DNA of 63,766 bases from an uncultured Acetatifactor sp. (GCA_910586775.1 CAJUJN010000021.1:1-63766); one strand, 5' to 3'. Shown: positions 24,401 to 34,400, numbered from the stretch's first letter. Numbers and translations: made by a program. Notes: generated by a model from the sequence alone, not told the origin.

Positions 24401-26677
24401 TTACGGCATGCCCGGCACCTGGTAGAGTACAATATCATCCCAGGAGTAAATCTCCCTGAACTGTTCCTGAAAAGCAGCTTCATCTACAGAATAAGTATTG
24501 CGTTCGAAGGCAGAGACTACTACATAGGACACATTATATTTTTCAAACAGCTCCATATGTGCCAGAGGGGCTTCGTACATTAACTTCAGGTCAGCTTTTC
24601 TCTCTGTGGTATCCAGACCATGATAGTAGAGAAAGGTATCTGCTCCGCATACTATATTCCGACCTGAAAGAGACGCGATTTCGTTGGTGTGTCTTGTGCC
24701 CGTCAGGTAGACAGCATCCGCCGGGGTATTTGCTTCCGCGTATTCTGCCAGCTTTATCTGTGAGACACTGTAAAGCTGGTACTGAGAGACCGCTTCCCTG
24801 GCCAGTGTCAGTACGCCGGAAACCGTGGCAAAAAACAGAAAGAGAGCCGTCCAGACACGTAATGAGCCTGATAAACGTTGTTCCGCTCCGGAAGAACGGA
24901 ATTTTTCTGCGAGAGAGACACAAAAATCAGCAGCGCCTGTACACAGCAGGAGGTATGCCGCATACAAAAGCTTGTTATTGTCATAAGTGTTGGGGGTAAA
25001 TACGATCAGTTCTCCAACCCACCACAGGAAAAAGGCAGGAAGGAATAAAGGGGCTCTCTTCCGGTCGCAGGTACAGATGCCCCCAATGATCGGCAGCAGC
25101 GGCATCCCGATATTTTTCAGATAGAACCAGGGATAAAGGTCTCCCTGATTACCCCAGTTGAAATGTCCTCTTACAAAACCGCCTTCAGCCACCTGTCCAA
25201 AGGTCCAGAAGAGCAGCTGGGGCAGTGCAGGCAGCAGGAAGCAGGCCAGAAAGATACCCCAGCGCGGGAGTAATTCTTTCCAACCGCCTTTTTTGATATG
25301 GCGGATTAACAGCAGGATTCCCAGGAAAAAGGCGATGGCAAAAGGTATAATTCCCATTGCCATGAGGACTTCAGGTACGATTTTCCCGGTCTTAACCCAA
25401 TACTGGACCAGACACATGACAATGGTAAACAGAACCAGAATCCATACGCCGGAATGCTGTAATATGCGTTTGAATCCGGCATGGCCAGGAGCAGCCGGAG
25501 AGGGAGCCGTTTTCTGGTACAGCCATAAAAGCATCCAGGAGGCGCTGATGACACAGGCGCTTAAAAAGGAATGGGTATGTATCATTGGAAGAGATGCCGC
25601 AAATAATCCCGCCGGCAGGAAGAAATACCGGCAGTTTTGGAAGACGGCACGGTACAGCAGCCATAGGAACGGAAAGAGGACGGCGTATCCGAACAGGGTT
25701 GCTCTCTGGGGCAGAAGCATGTCGGCGATGACATTGACCCACCGGATATTCTGGTCTATCAGATTGGTGGGTGTGGTATAGAAGCCCGTAAAAATATCCG
25801 AAAAACAGTATGTTTGTTCACGGGACCAGTCTATAAAGTAAGAAAATCCAAGCCCGCCGTTCAGGAAAAAGAGCACTGATACAAGGAGTGCGCCAAACCC
25901 GCTTTTCCTGCAGGAGTATGTGCATCCCGGTGTGTCGGAAGACACACGGCATTCTCTCAAACTTTCATGCGAGACGGAGCGGTTCGCTGCATGGAGGTTA
26001 CCGTGCAGGGAAGCCAGCACGGTCTCCGAAAACAGATGAACAGCGGTTAAAATCTGCGCCATGGCAAACAGCATCGGCAGTATGTACGCCAGCCGCAGGG
26101 AGGCACCCAGTAAAAGCAGGCTTGAAGAGATACTGTCAGACAGAAAAGGATAGGACAGCCTGACTCCGGGCATGATGGAATAATCAGGCGGGAATGCCTG
26201 CTGTCTGGCAAGGCTGGTGATAAAGCCCAGATGCATGTTCATATCGCCATAGGTACACTGACCGGTAAGAAAAGCGCCTGTTTCTGCGGGAAGCAAAGTA
26301 TGGGTATGAAGCAGGTATACCCAAAGCGCCATGACAGAAAGGAAGAGGCACAGAAAAGCTTTCTGCCTTAATAAATTTGAACGGAGTTCAGATATATTTA
26401 TAACGTAATGTCGTCCGTACAGCCCGCGGACTACGAGAAACAGCAGCGGCAGAGTAAGGAGCAGAGCCAGCATATGCGCCGGTAATGTAAAGTCAAGGAA
26501 AAAAGCGGCCAATACAGGCAGCCAGGTGGCGAGCAGGGAGCCGGCGGTGCTGCCAACCAGTACTTTTGCAAGGGTTCTTTCCCGGCTGAAAAAGAAAAAA
26601 AACACAGCCATTCCCAGAAACTGGAAGTAAAGATAATATGTAATTCCTGCCAGGTTTCCTGTCAATGTACCATACAT
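24401..26677 (-). CDS. Large polytopic membrane protein, GT-C glycosyltransferase-like
   Basis: 758 residues with roughly 15-18 hydrophobic segments. In the first large outer loop, GDMNMHLGFITSLARQQAFP is followed by YPFLSDSISSSLLLLG; an acidic residue and His here resemble the catalytic loop of lipid-linked sugar transferases (GT-C fold). The C-terminal ~120 residues are soluble (DAVYLTGTRHTNEIASLSGR, YVVVSAFERNTY), also common in that group. The start at 26677 follows AAGGAAGGA; the in-frame upstream ATG at 26713 does not have a site. Donor and acceptor are unknown. Convergent with the acyltransferase gene. Confidence 0.7.
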   Translation of the reverse strand: MYGTLTGNLAGITYYLYFQFLGMAVFFFFFSRERTLAKVLVGSTAGSLLATWLPVLAAFFLDFTLPAHMLALLLTLPLLFLVVRGLYGRHYVINISELRSNLLRQKAFLCLFLSVMALWVYLLHTHTLLPAETGAFLTGQCTYGDMNMHLGFITSLARQQAFPPDYSIMPGVRLSYPFLSDSISSSLLLLGASLRLAYILPMLFAMAQILTAVHLFSETVLASLHGNLHAANRSVSHESLRECRVSSDTPGCTYSCRKSGFGALLVSVLFFLNGGLGFSYFIDWSREQTYCFSDIFTGFYTTPTNLIDQNIRWVNVIADMLLPQRATLFGYAVLFPFLWLLYRAVFQNCRYFFLPAGLFAASLPMIHTHSFLSACVISASWMLLWLYQKTAPSPAAPGHAGFKRILQHSGVWILVLFTIVMCLVQYWVKTGKIVPEVLMAMGIIPFAIAFFLGILLLIRHIKKGGWKELLPRWGIFLACFLLPALPQLLFWTFGQVAEGGFVRGHFNWGNQGDLYPWFYLKNIGMPLLPIIGGICTCDRKRAPLFLPAFFLWWVGELIVFTPNTYDNNKLLYAAYLLLCTGAADFCVSLAEKFRSSGAEQRLSGSLRVWTALFLFFATVSGVLTLAREAVSQYQLYSVSQIKLAEYAEANTPADAVYLTGTRHTNEIASLSGRNIVCGADTFLYYHGLDTTERKADLKLMYEAPLAHMELFEKYNVSYVVVSAFERNTYSVDEAAFQEQFREIYSWDDIVLYQVPGMP

Positions 26678-26832
26678 AATGATATCCTTCCTTTTTTGGC
26701 ATTCTAAGCCCATCTCTTGTATACGGCGATCCTTCCTCCAATTTTGCGGGAGGTATTTTTAGTCTAGCATAAAATTGCGCAATTATCTACCGTTTGATGA
26801 CAATCCTTTCTGAAAGATAGCGGATAAAACAG

Positions 26833-26862
26833 TTGAAAAAGGATATATGTATATGGTACAAT
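26833..26862 (+). promoter_or_regulatory. glnS promoter
   Basis: TTGAAA at 26833-26838, 18 bases, TACAAT at 26857-26862. Transcription would begin near 26868, leaving a leader of about 85 bases that holds a small hairpin (ACACC/GGTGT) but no T-box. Confidence 0.6.
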
Positions 26863-26954
26863 AGGCTCATGTCGCATGCCAGAGACACCGTCAGGGTGTT
26901 TCGGGGGAGGCAGTGCGGTTCCCGTGCGGCAGAGAAAGGTAAGGACAAGATCAG

Positions 26955-28634
26955 ATGAGTGAGACGGAATCCAAAAATTTTATAGAGCTATTGATCGACA
27001 AGGACCTGGAAGAGGGCGTATATGACCATGTGCACACCCGATTTCCGCCGGAACCCAACGGTTATCTGCATATCGGACATGCCAAGTCCATCCTTTTGAA
27101 CTATGGCCTGGCACAGAAATATCACGGGAAATTCAACATGCGTTTTGACGACACCAACCCCACCAAGGAGGATGCGGAGTTCGTGGAGTCTATTAAGGCA
27201 GACATCCAGTGGCTGGGAGCTGACTGGGAGGACAGGCTGTTTTTTGCGTCCGATTATTTCGGACAGATGTACGAAGCCGCTGTGAAGCTGATCGAGAAGG
27301 GCAAGGCCTATGTGTCGGACCTGACGGCGGAGCAGATCAGGGAATATCGTGGGACATTGACTGAACCCGGCAGGGAAGACCCGTACAGTACCCGTACTGT
27401 AGAGGAGAACCTTCAGCTGTTCAGGGAGATGAAGGACGGAAAGTACGCTGACGGAGAGAAGGTGCTTCGCGCCCGTATCGATATGGCATCACCGAATATT
27501 AATATGCGGGATCCCGTTATTTACAGGGTGGCTCATATGACCCATCACAATACCGGGGATGCATGGTGTATTTATCCCATGTATGATTTTGCTCACCCTA
27601 TAGAGGATGCCATAGAGGGAATTACCCACTCTATCTGTACTTTGGAGTTTGAGGATCACAGGCCTCTCTACGACTGGGTTGTGAGGGAACTGGAGTATCC
27701 CATGCCGCCCAGACAGATTGAGTTTGCCAAGCTGTATCTGAAAAATGTAGTTACCGGAAAGCGGTATATTAAGAAGTTGGTGGAAGAGAAGATCGTGGAT
27801 GGCTGGGATGATCCCAGGCTGGTGTCCATAGCGGCGCTGCGGCGCAGGGGCTTTACACCGGAATCCATCCGGATGTTCGTGGAACTCTGCGGGGTTGCCA
27901 AGGCGAATTCCATTGCGGATTATGCCATGCTGGAGTATTGTATCAGAGAGGATCTGAAAGCGAAGGCACCCAGGCTTATGGCTGTTCTGGACCCTGTGAA
28001 GCTGGTGATTGACAATTATCCGGAAGGGCAGACAGAAGAGCTGTTCGTGGGAAACAATCCGGAGAATGAAGCCCTGGGAAGCCGCGAGGTTCCCTTTGGG
28101 AGAGAATTGTATATTGAGCGGGAGGACTTTATGGAGGAGCCTCCGAAGAAATATTTCCGCATGTTCCCGGGCAATGAAGTGCGCCTGATGAGTGCTTATT
28201 TTGTGAAGTGTACAGGCTGCGTGAAGGACGAAAACGGCAGAATTATTGAGGTACACGGCACATATGACCCGGCTTCCCGGGGCGGCAACAGCCCGGACGG
28301 AAGGAAGGTCAAGGGCACCATTCACTGGGTGGCAGCGGAAACGGCCGTTCCTGCGGAAGTACGTCTGTATGAAAATATCATCGATGAGGAGAAGGGCGTA
28401 TATAATGAGGACGGGAGCCTGAATCTGAATCCTGAATCTCTGACTGTATTAAAGGACTGCCGTCTGGAGCCTGCCTTTGCTACGGCTGTGAGTCCTGACA
28501 GATTTCAATTTGTGAGACAGGGATTCTTTTGTGTGGACTCCAAAGATTCCGGGCCGGAAGCGCTGGTCTTTAACCGCATCGTTTCCCTGAAGAGTTCTTA
28601 TGTCCTGCCAAAGCAGGATGCTCTGCCAAAGTAG
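26955..28634 (+). CDS. glnS: Glutaminyl-tRNA synthetase
   Basis: 559-residue class I synthetase that charges tRNA-Gln. The HIGH motif is at residues 39-42 (NGYLHIGHAKS) and the KMSKS-like loop is VVTGKRYIKKLV near residue 265. The N-terminal catalytic domain has FDDTNPTKEDAEFV, and the C-terminal anticodon-binding beta-barrels are complete. It has the GlnRS signature rather than GluRS: DAWCIYPMYDFAHPIEDAIE. The last codons fall in an 18-bp tandem repeat, so the C-terminal residues LPKQDALPK are repeat-derived. Confidence 0.97.
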   Translation: MSETESKNFIELLIDKDLEEGVYDHVHTRFPPEPNGYLHIGHAKSILLNYGLAQKYHGKFNMRFDDTNPTKEDAEFVESIKADIQWLGADWEDRLFFASDYFGQMYEAAVKLIEKGKAYVSDLTAEQIREYRGTLTEPGREDPYSTRTVEENLQLFREMKDGKYADGEKVLRARIDMASPNINMRDPVIYRVAHMTHHNTGDAWCIYPMYDFAHPIEDAIEGITHSICTLEFEDHRPLYDWVVRELEYPMPPRQIEFAKLYLKNVVTGKRYIKKLVEEKIVDGWDDPRLVSIAALRRRGFTPESIRMFVELCGVAKANSIADYAMLEYCIREDLKAKAPRLMAVLDPVKLVIDNYPEGQTEELFVGNNPENEALGSREVPFGRELYIEREDFMEEPPKKYFRMFPGNEVRLMSAYFVKCTGCVKDENGRIIEVHGTYDPASRGGNSPDGRKVKGTIHWVAAETAVPAEVRLYENIIDEEKGVYNEDGSLNLNPESLTVLKDCRLEPAFATAVSPDRFQFVRQGFFCVDSKDSGPEALVFNRIVSLKSSYVLPKQDALPK

Positions 28635-28676
28635 GATGTCCTGCCAAAGCAGGATGCTCTGCCGAAGCAGGGGAGA
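28605..28676 (+). repeat. 18-bp tandem repeat spanning the glnS stop codon
   Basis: Four units start at 28605, 28623, 28641 and 28659 (CTGCCAAAGCAGGATGCT and variants). A C-to-T change in unit 2 turns CAG into TAG and makes the stop of glnS. Each unit can form a small CCTGC/GCAGG hairpin. Confidence 0.9.
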
Positions 28677-28857
28677 AGAAGCGGAATATGACAGCTTAGT
28701 CAGCCGTAAAATGCAGCCGGTTAAAACAGGGCATCCGCCGGTGGGGCGACTGCCTTCCGGTATAATTTGTGATCGGCATCCGGGGGAGTCAGAAACAGTG
28801 GTGCGGCAAGCCGGAAACAATAAATGAGGGAAAGCCCTTTCCAGGATGGAGGAGAGC

Positions 28858-29706
28858 ATGGGAATTTTTTCGGGTTTAAAGCATTTGGGCCTGGGGAATA
28901 TGGAAGAGATGGATCTCTTCGAGGAGACAAAGAAGGAGGAGGCCAGGAAAAAGGCTCCTGCCGCGGCGCCTCCCAAACTGCAGGAGAAGGATCTGATTTA
29001 TGACAGGTCCTTTGTGTGTCCGGTGTGCGACAGTTCTTTCAGCGCGAAGATTATGAAGTCAAATAAGGCCAGGCTGTTGGGAACCGACAAGGATTTGCGG
29101 GCGAGGTATGACGGGATTGACGCCGTCAAGTATGATGTGGTGATGTGTCCGATCTGCGGCTATGCGGCGCTGATACGCTTTTTTACCAATGTGACATCCA
29201 CACAGGCCAAAATGATCCGGGAACAGATCAGCCAGACAGTGAAGCTTACCGCGTATAACGATGAAATATACAGTTATAAGCAGGCCATGGAGCGATACAA
29301 GATGGCATTGGTAAATGCTGTAGTAAAACGTTCTAAAGCAAGCGAAAAAGCGTATATCTGTTTGAAGAATGCCTGGCTGCTCAGAGGGTACAGCGAGAGC
29401 CTGCGGGAGAAGGAAGAATATGATGAGAAGCTGGTGGCGGCACTGGCCAGCCAGGAGAATGAATTTCTGGAGAATGCCTATAAGGGATTTGAGGAGGCAA
29501 GGCAGTCCGAGATGTTTCCCATATGCGGCATGGATACGGTCACGGTGGATTATCTGGTGGCAGTGTTGGCTGTCAGGTTTAAGGATTACGGCGTAGCTAC
29601 GAAGCTTCTGAGCGCGGTCATCACTGCTCCCGGCGCGAATATGCGAATCAAGGACAGAGCCCGGGATATGAAAGACCAGGTAATGCGGGAATTGAAGACG
29701 AAATAA
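28858..29706 (+). CDS. DUF2225 family protein
   Basis: 282-residue cytoplasmic protein of a family common in clostridia and spirochaetes, function unknown. Two Cys pairs, FVCPVCDSSFSAK near residue 58 and VMCPICGYAALIRFF near residue 97, should bind zinc. The C-terminal ~180 residues are helical and TPR-like (YKQAMERYKMALVNAVVKR and following). The start at 28858 has GGAGGAG 3 bases upstream; the ATG at 28846 lies inside that site. A MocR regulator follows after 17 bases, so the two are probably cotranscribed. Confidence 0.9.
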   Translation: MGIFSGLKHLGLGNMEEMDLFEETKKEEARKKAPAAAPPKLQEKDLIYDRSFVCPVCDSSFSAKIMKSNKARLLGTDKDLRARYDGIDAVKYDVVMCPICGYAALIRFFTNVTSTQAKMIREQISQTVKLTAYNDEIYSYKQAMERYKMALVNAVVKRSKASEKAYICLKNAWLLRGYSESLREKEEYDEKLVAALASQENEFLENAYKGFEEARQSEMFPICGMDTVTVDYLVAVLAVRFKDYGVATKLLSAVITAPGANMRIKDRARDMKDQVMRELKTK

Positions 29707-29723
29707 GCCCACGGGAGGCAGTT

Positions 29724-31208
29724 TTGAATGAAATGACTTTTCCGCTCAGGACAGACGGCACGGAATGTCTGTATGAGCAGATTTATGAGCATATAAAGAA
29801 GGAAATCAAAGCTGGGAAGCTTCTTGCTGGGGAGAAGCTTCCCTCTACGCGTTTTCTGGCGGAATATCTGCAGGTTGCCAGAAGTACGGTGGATTATGCC
29901 TACGGGCAGCTGCTCAGCGAGGGATATATTGAGTCCAGACCCTGTAAGGGGTATTTTGTGTGCCCCATAGAGGATTTGTTTCAGTTGGAGGATATTGAGG
30001 AGGAAAGACAGCGGGATATTGGAGGCCGTATCAGCGGAGGGTTGAACGGAAGGCCGCCGCTGACGCAGCCGGAAACGGCCGCGGACAGGAGCAGCGGCAC
30101 TGAGGCGCATGAAGGCGCAGATGCGAATTGCTGTTTTCGGGTTGATTTTTCGCCCTATGAGATAGATATGTCCGGCTTTCCGTTCAGTGTCTGGAAGAAG
30201 ATTACGAAAAATATTCTGACCTTTGCCAACAGTGAATTATTTGCAAGGGGGGAAGCCCAGGGGGATTATGCGCTGCGTCAGACCATCGCGAAGTATCTCC
30301 ATTCTTCCCGGGGAGTGAACTGCAGGCCGGAACAGATTATTGTGGGGGCGGGAAACGATTACCTGCTGATGCTGCTGGAGAAGATACTGGGCCGCCATGT
30401 GCGGATTGCCATGGAGAATCCCACTTACAAAAGGTCTTATAAAATCTTCCGTTCCTTTGCCTACCATATCACCACTGTGGATATGGATGAGGCCGGGATG
30501 CGCTCGGATAAGCTGGAGCAGGCGGACGTCAGCACGGCCTATGTGATGCCTTCCCATCAGTTTCCCACGGGAACCGTGATGCCCATCGGGCGGAGAATGG
30601 AACTGCTGAAATGGGCAGGCGGCGCGGAGCGGTATCTGATTGAGGATGATTACGACAGTGAGTTTCGCTTTCACGGAAAACCTGTTCCTGCGCTTCAGGC
30701 TTCGGACCGCCATGGGAGAGTTATCTATATGGGAACCTTTTCCAAGGCTATAGCGCCCGCCATCCGTATCAGCTTTATGGTGCTTCCGGATACATTGCTG
30801 GAAAAGTATCTGAAAACCTGTTCTTTCTATTCCTGCACGGTGTCCAGGATAGATCAGAGCATTCTGAATGAATTTATCAGGGACGGCTATTTTGAGCGGC
30901 ATCTGAACAAGATGAGGAAACTGTACAGAGTAAAGCATGAGTTGCTGTTGGAATGTCTGCAGCCGCTTCAGGACAGATTTGCTGTATCCGGAGAGAATGC
31001 GGGTCTGCATCTGCTGCTGACATCCAGAAGCGGGGTGCCTGAAGGGGAGTTGGTTCGTAAAGCGGCCTCGCAGCAGGTGAGGGTGTATGGGCTGTCCGAA
31101 AGCATGGTGGAGGATGCCGCTGACAGCGCCACGGTGCTGCTTGGCTTTGGCGGGCTTTCCGAGGAGAAAATCAGGGAGGGAGCGGAGTTGCTGAGGAGGG
31201 TCTGGTAA
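29724..31208 (+). CDS. MocR-type regulator (GntR helix-turn-helix fused to aminotransferase)
   Basis: 494 residues. The N-terminal GntR-type winged helix reads LYEQIYEHIKKEIKAGKLLA, GEKLPSTRFLAEYL and ARSTVDYAYGQLLSEGYIES. After a linker comes a class I aminotransferase-like domain with the PLP-binding Lys in MGTFSKAIAPAIRIS and the PLP-contacting IEDDYDSEFRF. MocR proteins control genes for PLP, amino acid or GABA metabolism. The likely start is TTG at 29724 (GGGAGG 5 bases upstream); ATG at 29733 is in frame but further from the site. Its target is unknown; the DUF2225 gene is a candidate. Confidence 0.93.
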   Translation: MNEMTFPLRTDGTECLYEQIYEHIKKEIKAGKLLAGEKLPSTRFLAEYLQVARSTVDYAYGQLLSEGYIESRPCKGYFVCPIEDLFQLEDIEEERQRDIGGRISGGLNGRPPLTQPETAADRSSGTEAHEGADANCCFRVDFSPYEIDMSGFPFSVWKKITKNILTFANSELFARGEAQGDYALRQTIAKYLHSSRGVNCRPEQIIVGAGNDYLLMLLEKILGRHVRIAMENPTYKRSYKIFRSFAYHITTVDMDEAGMRSDKLEQADVSTAYVMPSHQFPTGTVMPIGRRMELLKWAGGAERYLIEDDYDSEFRFHGKPVPALQASDRHGRVIYMGTFSKAIAPAIRISFMVLPDTLLEKYLKTCSFYSCTVSRIDQSILNEFIRDGYFERHLNKMRKLYRVKHELLLECLQPLQDRFAVSGENAGLHLLLTSRSGVPEGELVRKAASQQVRVYGLSESMVEDAADSATVLLGFGGLSEEKIREGAELLRRVW

Positions 31209-31268
31209 AGCGCGTTCCGGTGCTTTGCTGCCGCAGCTTTCCTGTCAGCTCAGGCCATATAAAAAAGA

Positions 31269-31387
31269 GCCTTCGGCACCTTGCCGATTCCGTGTCCGTC
31301 TGACAACGGAATTTCCTGTAAGGTAAAAAATGCCTTCGGCACCTTGCCGATTCCGTGTCCGTCTGACAATGGAATTTCCTATAAGGA
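31269..31387. repeat. Two 63-bp direct repeats between convergent genes
   Basis: GCCTTCGGCACCTTGCCGAT begins at 31269 and again at 31332, and the copies differ at only a few positions. They sit directly after the MocR gene and before a terminator. Confidence 0.9.
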
Positions 31388-31412
31388 AAAAAGCCGCTTT
31401 AGCGGCGGCTTT
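31385..31412 (-). terminator. Intrinsic terminator of the acidic membrane protein gene
   Basis: On the minus strand, AAGCCGC, a seven-base loop and GCGGCTT are followed by TTTT (positions 31411 down to 31385). It may also stop transcripts from the convergent MocR gene. Confidence 0.75.
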
Positions 31413-31413
31413 C

Positions 31414-31863
31414 TTAAGACTCACTGATGGGCGGCTCTTCCTCGGAACTGTCATCCTCATCGAAAAACTCTTCCACGGATTCCTCTGCTTTTTCGGCAGC
31501 CTGGGCTACCTGCTCTGCAAGGGGAGTGAAGGAAGCGGATTCGGGGGCTTTTTCCCCGGAAGGCTCTTCGGAGGGAGCGGCTTCAGCGGAAACGGTTTCT
31601 TCCGCAGTGTTTTCTGCCGGGACGGATTCCTCAGAGATATTCCCGGCTTCGGCTGATGTTTCTTCAGGGGTGTCGTTATTCAGCGGTACATAGTTGGTGG
31701 AACCATCGGAATCCTTCTCCGTATCGTCGCTGAAGTCATCATAGTCGTCTTCCTCGGACTCATCCAGTGCAGATTCCTTTTTGCGCACGAAGTAGCAGAC
31801 GGCAGCGGTCGCGGAGGCAACAGCGGCTGAGAGGAATAAAAGTTTTCGAAATTTTTTAGACAT
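31414..31863 (-). CDS. Small acidic membrane-anchored protein, unknown function
   Basis: 149 residues. A basic N terminus (MSKKFRKLL) and one hydrophobic segment (residues ~8-26, FLSAAVASATAAVCYFV) are followed by KK and then a long disordered tail dominated by Glu, Asp, Ser, Ala and Pro. The topology could be a single anchor with either an outside or inside tail. No domain is recognised. The start at 31863 has AAAGGAG six bases upstream; an in-frame TTG at 31869 lies too close to that site. Confidence 0.75.
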   Translation of the reverse strand: MSKKFRKLLFLSAAVASATAAVCYFVRKKESALDESEEDDYDDFSDDTEKDSDGSTNYVPLNNDTPEETSAEAGNISEESVPAENTAEETVSAEAAPSEEPSGEKAPESASFTPLAEQVAQAAEKAEESVEEFFDEDDSSEEEPPISES

Positions 31864-32062
31864 AGGCAACTCCTTTCAAATGGGTTATACTGGTAATTGT
31901 ACCACTTAAATATTAATACTATTTTGCAGTTTTGAAAAGGGAATATGCACAATTTTTATAGAAATTTATGATTTCAGGTGCAGGGCATGATTCCCTGGTT
32001 GAAGGAAATCACAGGTTATTTCTGAATGATTCCTCAGGCAGAACATAAGAGGAGCATATGAT

Positions 32063-32665
32063 ATGAACAGCAAATTTTTTGACCTGAAAAAAGAGAAACA
32101 GGACAGGATGATCAACGCCGCTTTAAAGGTATTTGCGATCCAGGGCTACCGTCACGGCAGCACGGATGACATCGTCCGGGAGGCGGCCGTCAGTAAGGGG
32201 CTGCTGTTCCATTATTTCGGCAATAAGGTTGGAGTATATCAGTTTATATATGACTACAGTGTCAGATACATGACGCTGGAATTGCGCTCCTCCGTGGATT
32301 CGAAGGAAAGCGACCTGTTTACGGTGCTCAAACAGATGGAACGGGCCAGGATGCACGCCATGCGGGGATATCCCTATATGCAGCAGTTTCTGAACCGTTC
32401 CATGTCGGAGGATTGTTATGAGGCGCTTCTGGCCGTGGAAGAGAAGAAAAACGTGCTGGAAGAGGCCTGTGCCGCCATCGATGCCCAGATTGACTATACG
32501 GCCCTGCCGGCGGGAATCGATGGTGAAAAGCTGCGGAAGATGCTGGATTTCACCATCAAGGGGCTGATGACGGAGCGGTTTCAGAATGCCTCTTTCCAGC
32601 CGGAGATGCTGTATGAGGAGGTATGCGACTACCTGGATGTGATGCGGAAAATCGTATACCGCTGA
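32063..32665 (+). CDS. TetR-family transcriptional regulator
   Basis: 200 residues. The N-terminal helix-turn-helix is typical: MINAALKVFAIQGYRHGSTD, DIVREAAVSKGLLFHYFGNK, then VGVYQFIYDY. The C-terminal ligand-binding part is not informative. GAGGAGCAT lies ahead of the start. The convergent neighbour is a DUF6062 gene; no transporter or enzyme is adjacent, so the target is unknown. Confidence 0.92.
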   Translation: MNSKFFDLKKEKQDRMINAALKVFAIQGYRHGSTDDIVREAAVSKGLLFHYFGNKVGVYQFIYDYSVRYMTLELRSSVDSKESDLFTVLKQMERARMHAMRGYPYMQQFLNRSMSEDCYEALLAVEEKKNVLEEACAAIDAQIDYTALPAGIDGEKLRKMLDFTIKGLMTERFQNASFQPEMLYEEVCDYLDVMRKIVYR

Positions 32666-32753
32666 CCGCTGAATCAGGATTGTCCCCGGGGGAGCCTGTT
32701 TGGCCGTTTTGCGGAAATCGTATACTGCAGAATCCATGATTACCCCGGGACAG

Positions 32754-33515
32754 CTATTTGTTCATTTTATAGGGTCCGTCTGCCGGATAGCCGCCCTTTA
32801 ATTTCTGCATGCCGCGCTGGATGGCGTCTTTGGAATCCTTCCAGTCGGCATCCTTGTTGCGGTAATCAAACTTTTCCACCATCCAGGCCACGTCCTCGGC
32901 CAGACGCTGCATATTGCGCTCCATCAGCGGGAACATGATCTCGTAGAAGGTATCCTTTTCGTTGCCAGCGAGTCTGCTGTCTGCCGCTTCACAGAGGTCG
33001 CCGAAGTGATGCAGGCAGAAGCCCCTGCCTTCTTTTACTTTCCTGCAAAACTCCGCATCCTGTTTCCAGAGATAGAAAAAAGTATCCATATACCGTTCAT
33101 AAGTATCCTTAAAATGGTCACAGACATAACAGGAGCTCTCCTTTTTGCGCACCCACATGCCGATGGCGTTGGAGGATTCGGCGGTCTTGCGGAACTTGTC
33201 CTTCAAAGTGGTTTTTGCGGGTTTGAAGCGGGCGAACTGTTCCTTCATCTCGCCGATGACTTTCTGGTAATGAGTCTTCAGGATCCAGGCATTGCCAAGG
33301 GTATTACCATAGTCAAACATTTTCTGAAAATGCTGCCTGCAGAAGCCGGCATTGTCCGTCATCTCCCGGATATCGGCCTCCATATAGGAAGAGCCGCTGC
33401 CCAGCACGAAGTCCAGGAGATCCTGCTCCACGCTTCTCTCAATATGGCAGAAGGGGCATTCGTCGTTGGCGTTTACGGCATCGTTTAAGGGGATGGTGTA
33501 TAATTGTTCTTTCAT
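32754..33515 (-). CDS. DUF6062 family protein
   Basis: 253-residue soluble protein. Cys and His pairs suggest metal binding: ECPFCHIERSVEQ near residue 20, AGFCRQHFQKM near residue 58, SSCYVCDHFKDTYERYMDTF near residue 125 and GFCLHHFGDLCE near residue 165. These repeated C-x2-C and C-x2-H patterns are the family trait. Function unknown. The start at 33515 has AAAGGA six bases upstream; the longer in-frame start at 33536 is not supported. Confidence 0.8.
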   Translation of the reverse strand: MKEQLYTIPLNDAVNANDECPFCHIERSVEQDLLDFVLGSGSSYMEADIREMTDNAGFCRQHFQKMFDYGNTLGNAWILKTHYQKVIGEMKEQFARFKPAKTTLKDKFRKTAESSNAIGMWVRKKESSCYVCDHFKDTYERYMDTFFYLWKQDAEFCRKVKEGRGFCLHHFGDLCEAADSRLAGNEKDTFYEIMFPLMERNMQRLAEDVAWMVEKFDYRNKDADWKDSKDAIQRGMQKLKGGYPADGPYKMNK

Positions 33516-33649
33516 ATTCTGTCCTTTCCGTGTCAAAGCCTGACCGCGGCGCGGCCGGGGAAGCCTGCAGTGTTATCCCTTATAGTTTACAACAATCTTT
33601 CCGTAATTGCTATGATTGAGAACAACATTTTTTATCTAATCTTGTAATC

Positions 33650-34216
33650 GGGCATGAGTGGCTTAAAATCAAATATGACTGCGAAATTCAAAGGGCGGAC
33701 AAGGGGGCCAACCCATACCGTGCCAGATATCATTCCAGTGTGCTGGATGTTGAAAATCTGGATGCAGGACAGGAATTTGTAGAATTGCCGGATACTTATA
33801 CGATATTCATCACTGAGAAAGATTTTTATGGGATGGGTGAGCCGATTTACGTGGTGGAACGAATAAATCTGACAACAGGTAAGAATTTTGAAGATGGAGA
33901 ACATATTCTGTATGTGAATGGTGAGTTTCGTGGGGAGTCTGAAATTGGAAAGTTGATGCATGATTTTAATTGTACCGAAGCGGATGACATGAATTTTGAT
34001 TTGATGGCAGAGCGTACAAGGTATTTGAAAGAAAACCCGGAAGGAGTGAACGAGATGTGTAAGGTTTTGGAGGATATGAGGAATGAGGCCGTGGAGCGAA
34101 GCATATTGCAGACAATTAGAAATTTGATGGAGACATTAAAGCTGTCGGCGGAGGATGCTATGGCGGCGATGAAGATTCCGGATGCTGAAAGAAGAAAATA
34201 TATAGCTAAGTTGTAG
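33650..34216 (+). pseudogene. Rpn-family nuclease / PD-(D/E)XK transposase-like remnant
   Basis: The frame YDCEIQRADKGANPYRARYH, SSVLDVENLDAGQEFVELPD, YTIFITEKDFYGMGEPIYVV is characteristic of the Rpn recombination-promoting nuclease family. It runs to the natural C terminus (AMAAMKIPDAERRKYIAKL). The N-terminal ~60-70 residues, including the start of the catalytic core, are missing and no start codon is supported. The first ATG in frame is at 33740. It is a 5'-truncated copy. Confidence 0.75.
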
Positions 34217-34400
34217 GATAAGGCAGATAGAAAAATGCTGCTGAGATGACTGTAATAGACACTGGTTTAGGAGAAATAGAATTACGAAATACGTGCATAA
34301 GTGAATATGGGGAAGTTTGGGCAGAAGTGGGAGGACTCATTGCGGGTTCTCCCTTTAGTTAAATATAACGGGGAGGATTTGTTCAGGGCTCAGGTAGAGC

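Noticed and set aside
24313..24410. Direct repeat TATACAGGAAYGTTACGGCATG near the end of the membrane protein gene
   Set aside because: Only about 22 bases are shared once, partly inside a coding end; too little to call an element.
26863..26954. T-box riboswitch before glnS
   Set aside because: The leader is only about 85 bases, with no specifier-loop or T-box antiterminator sequence.
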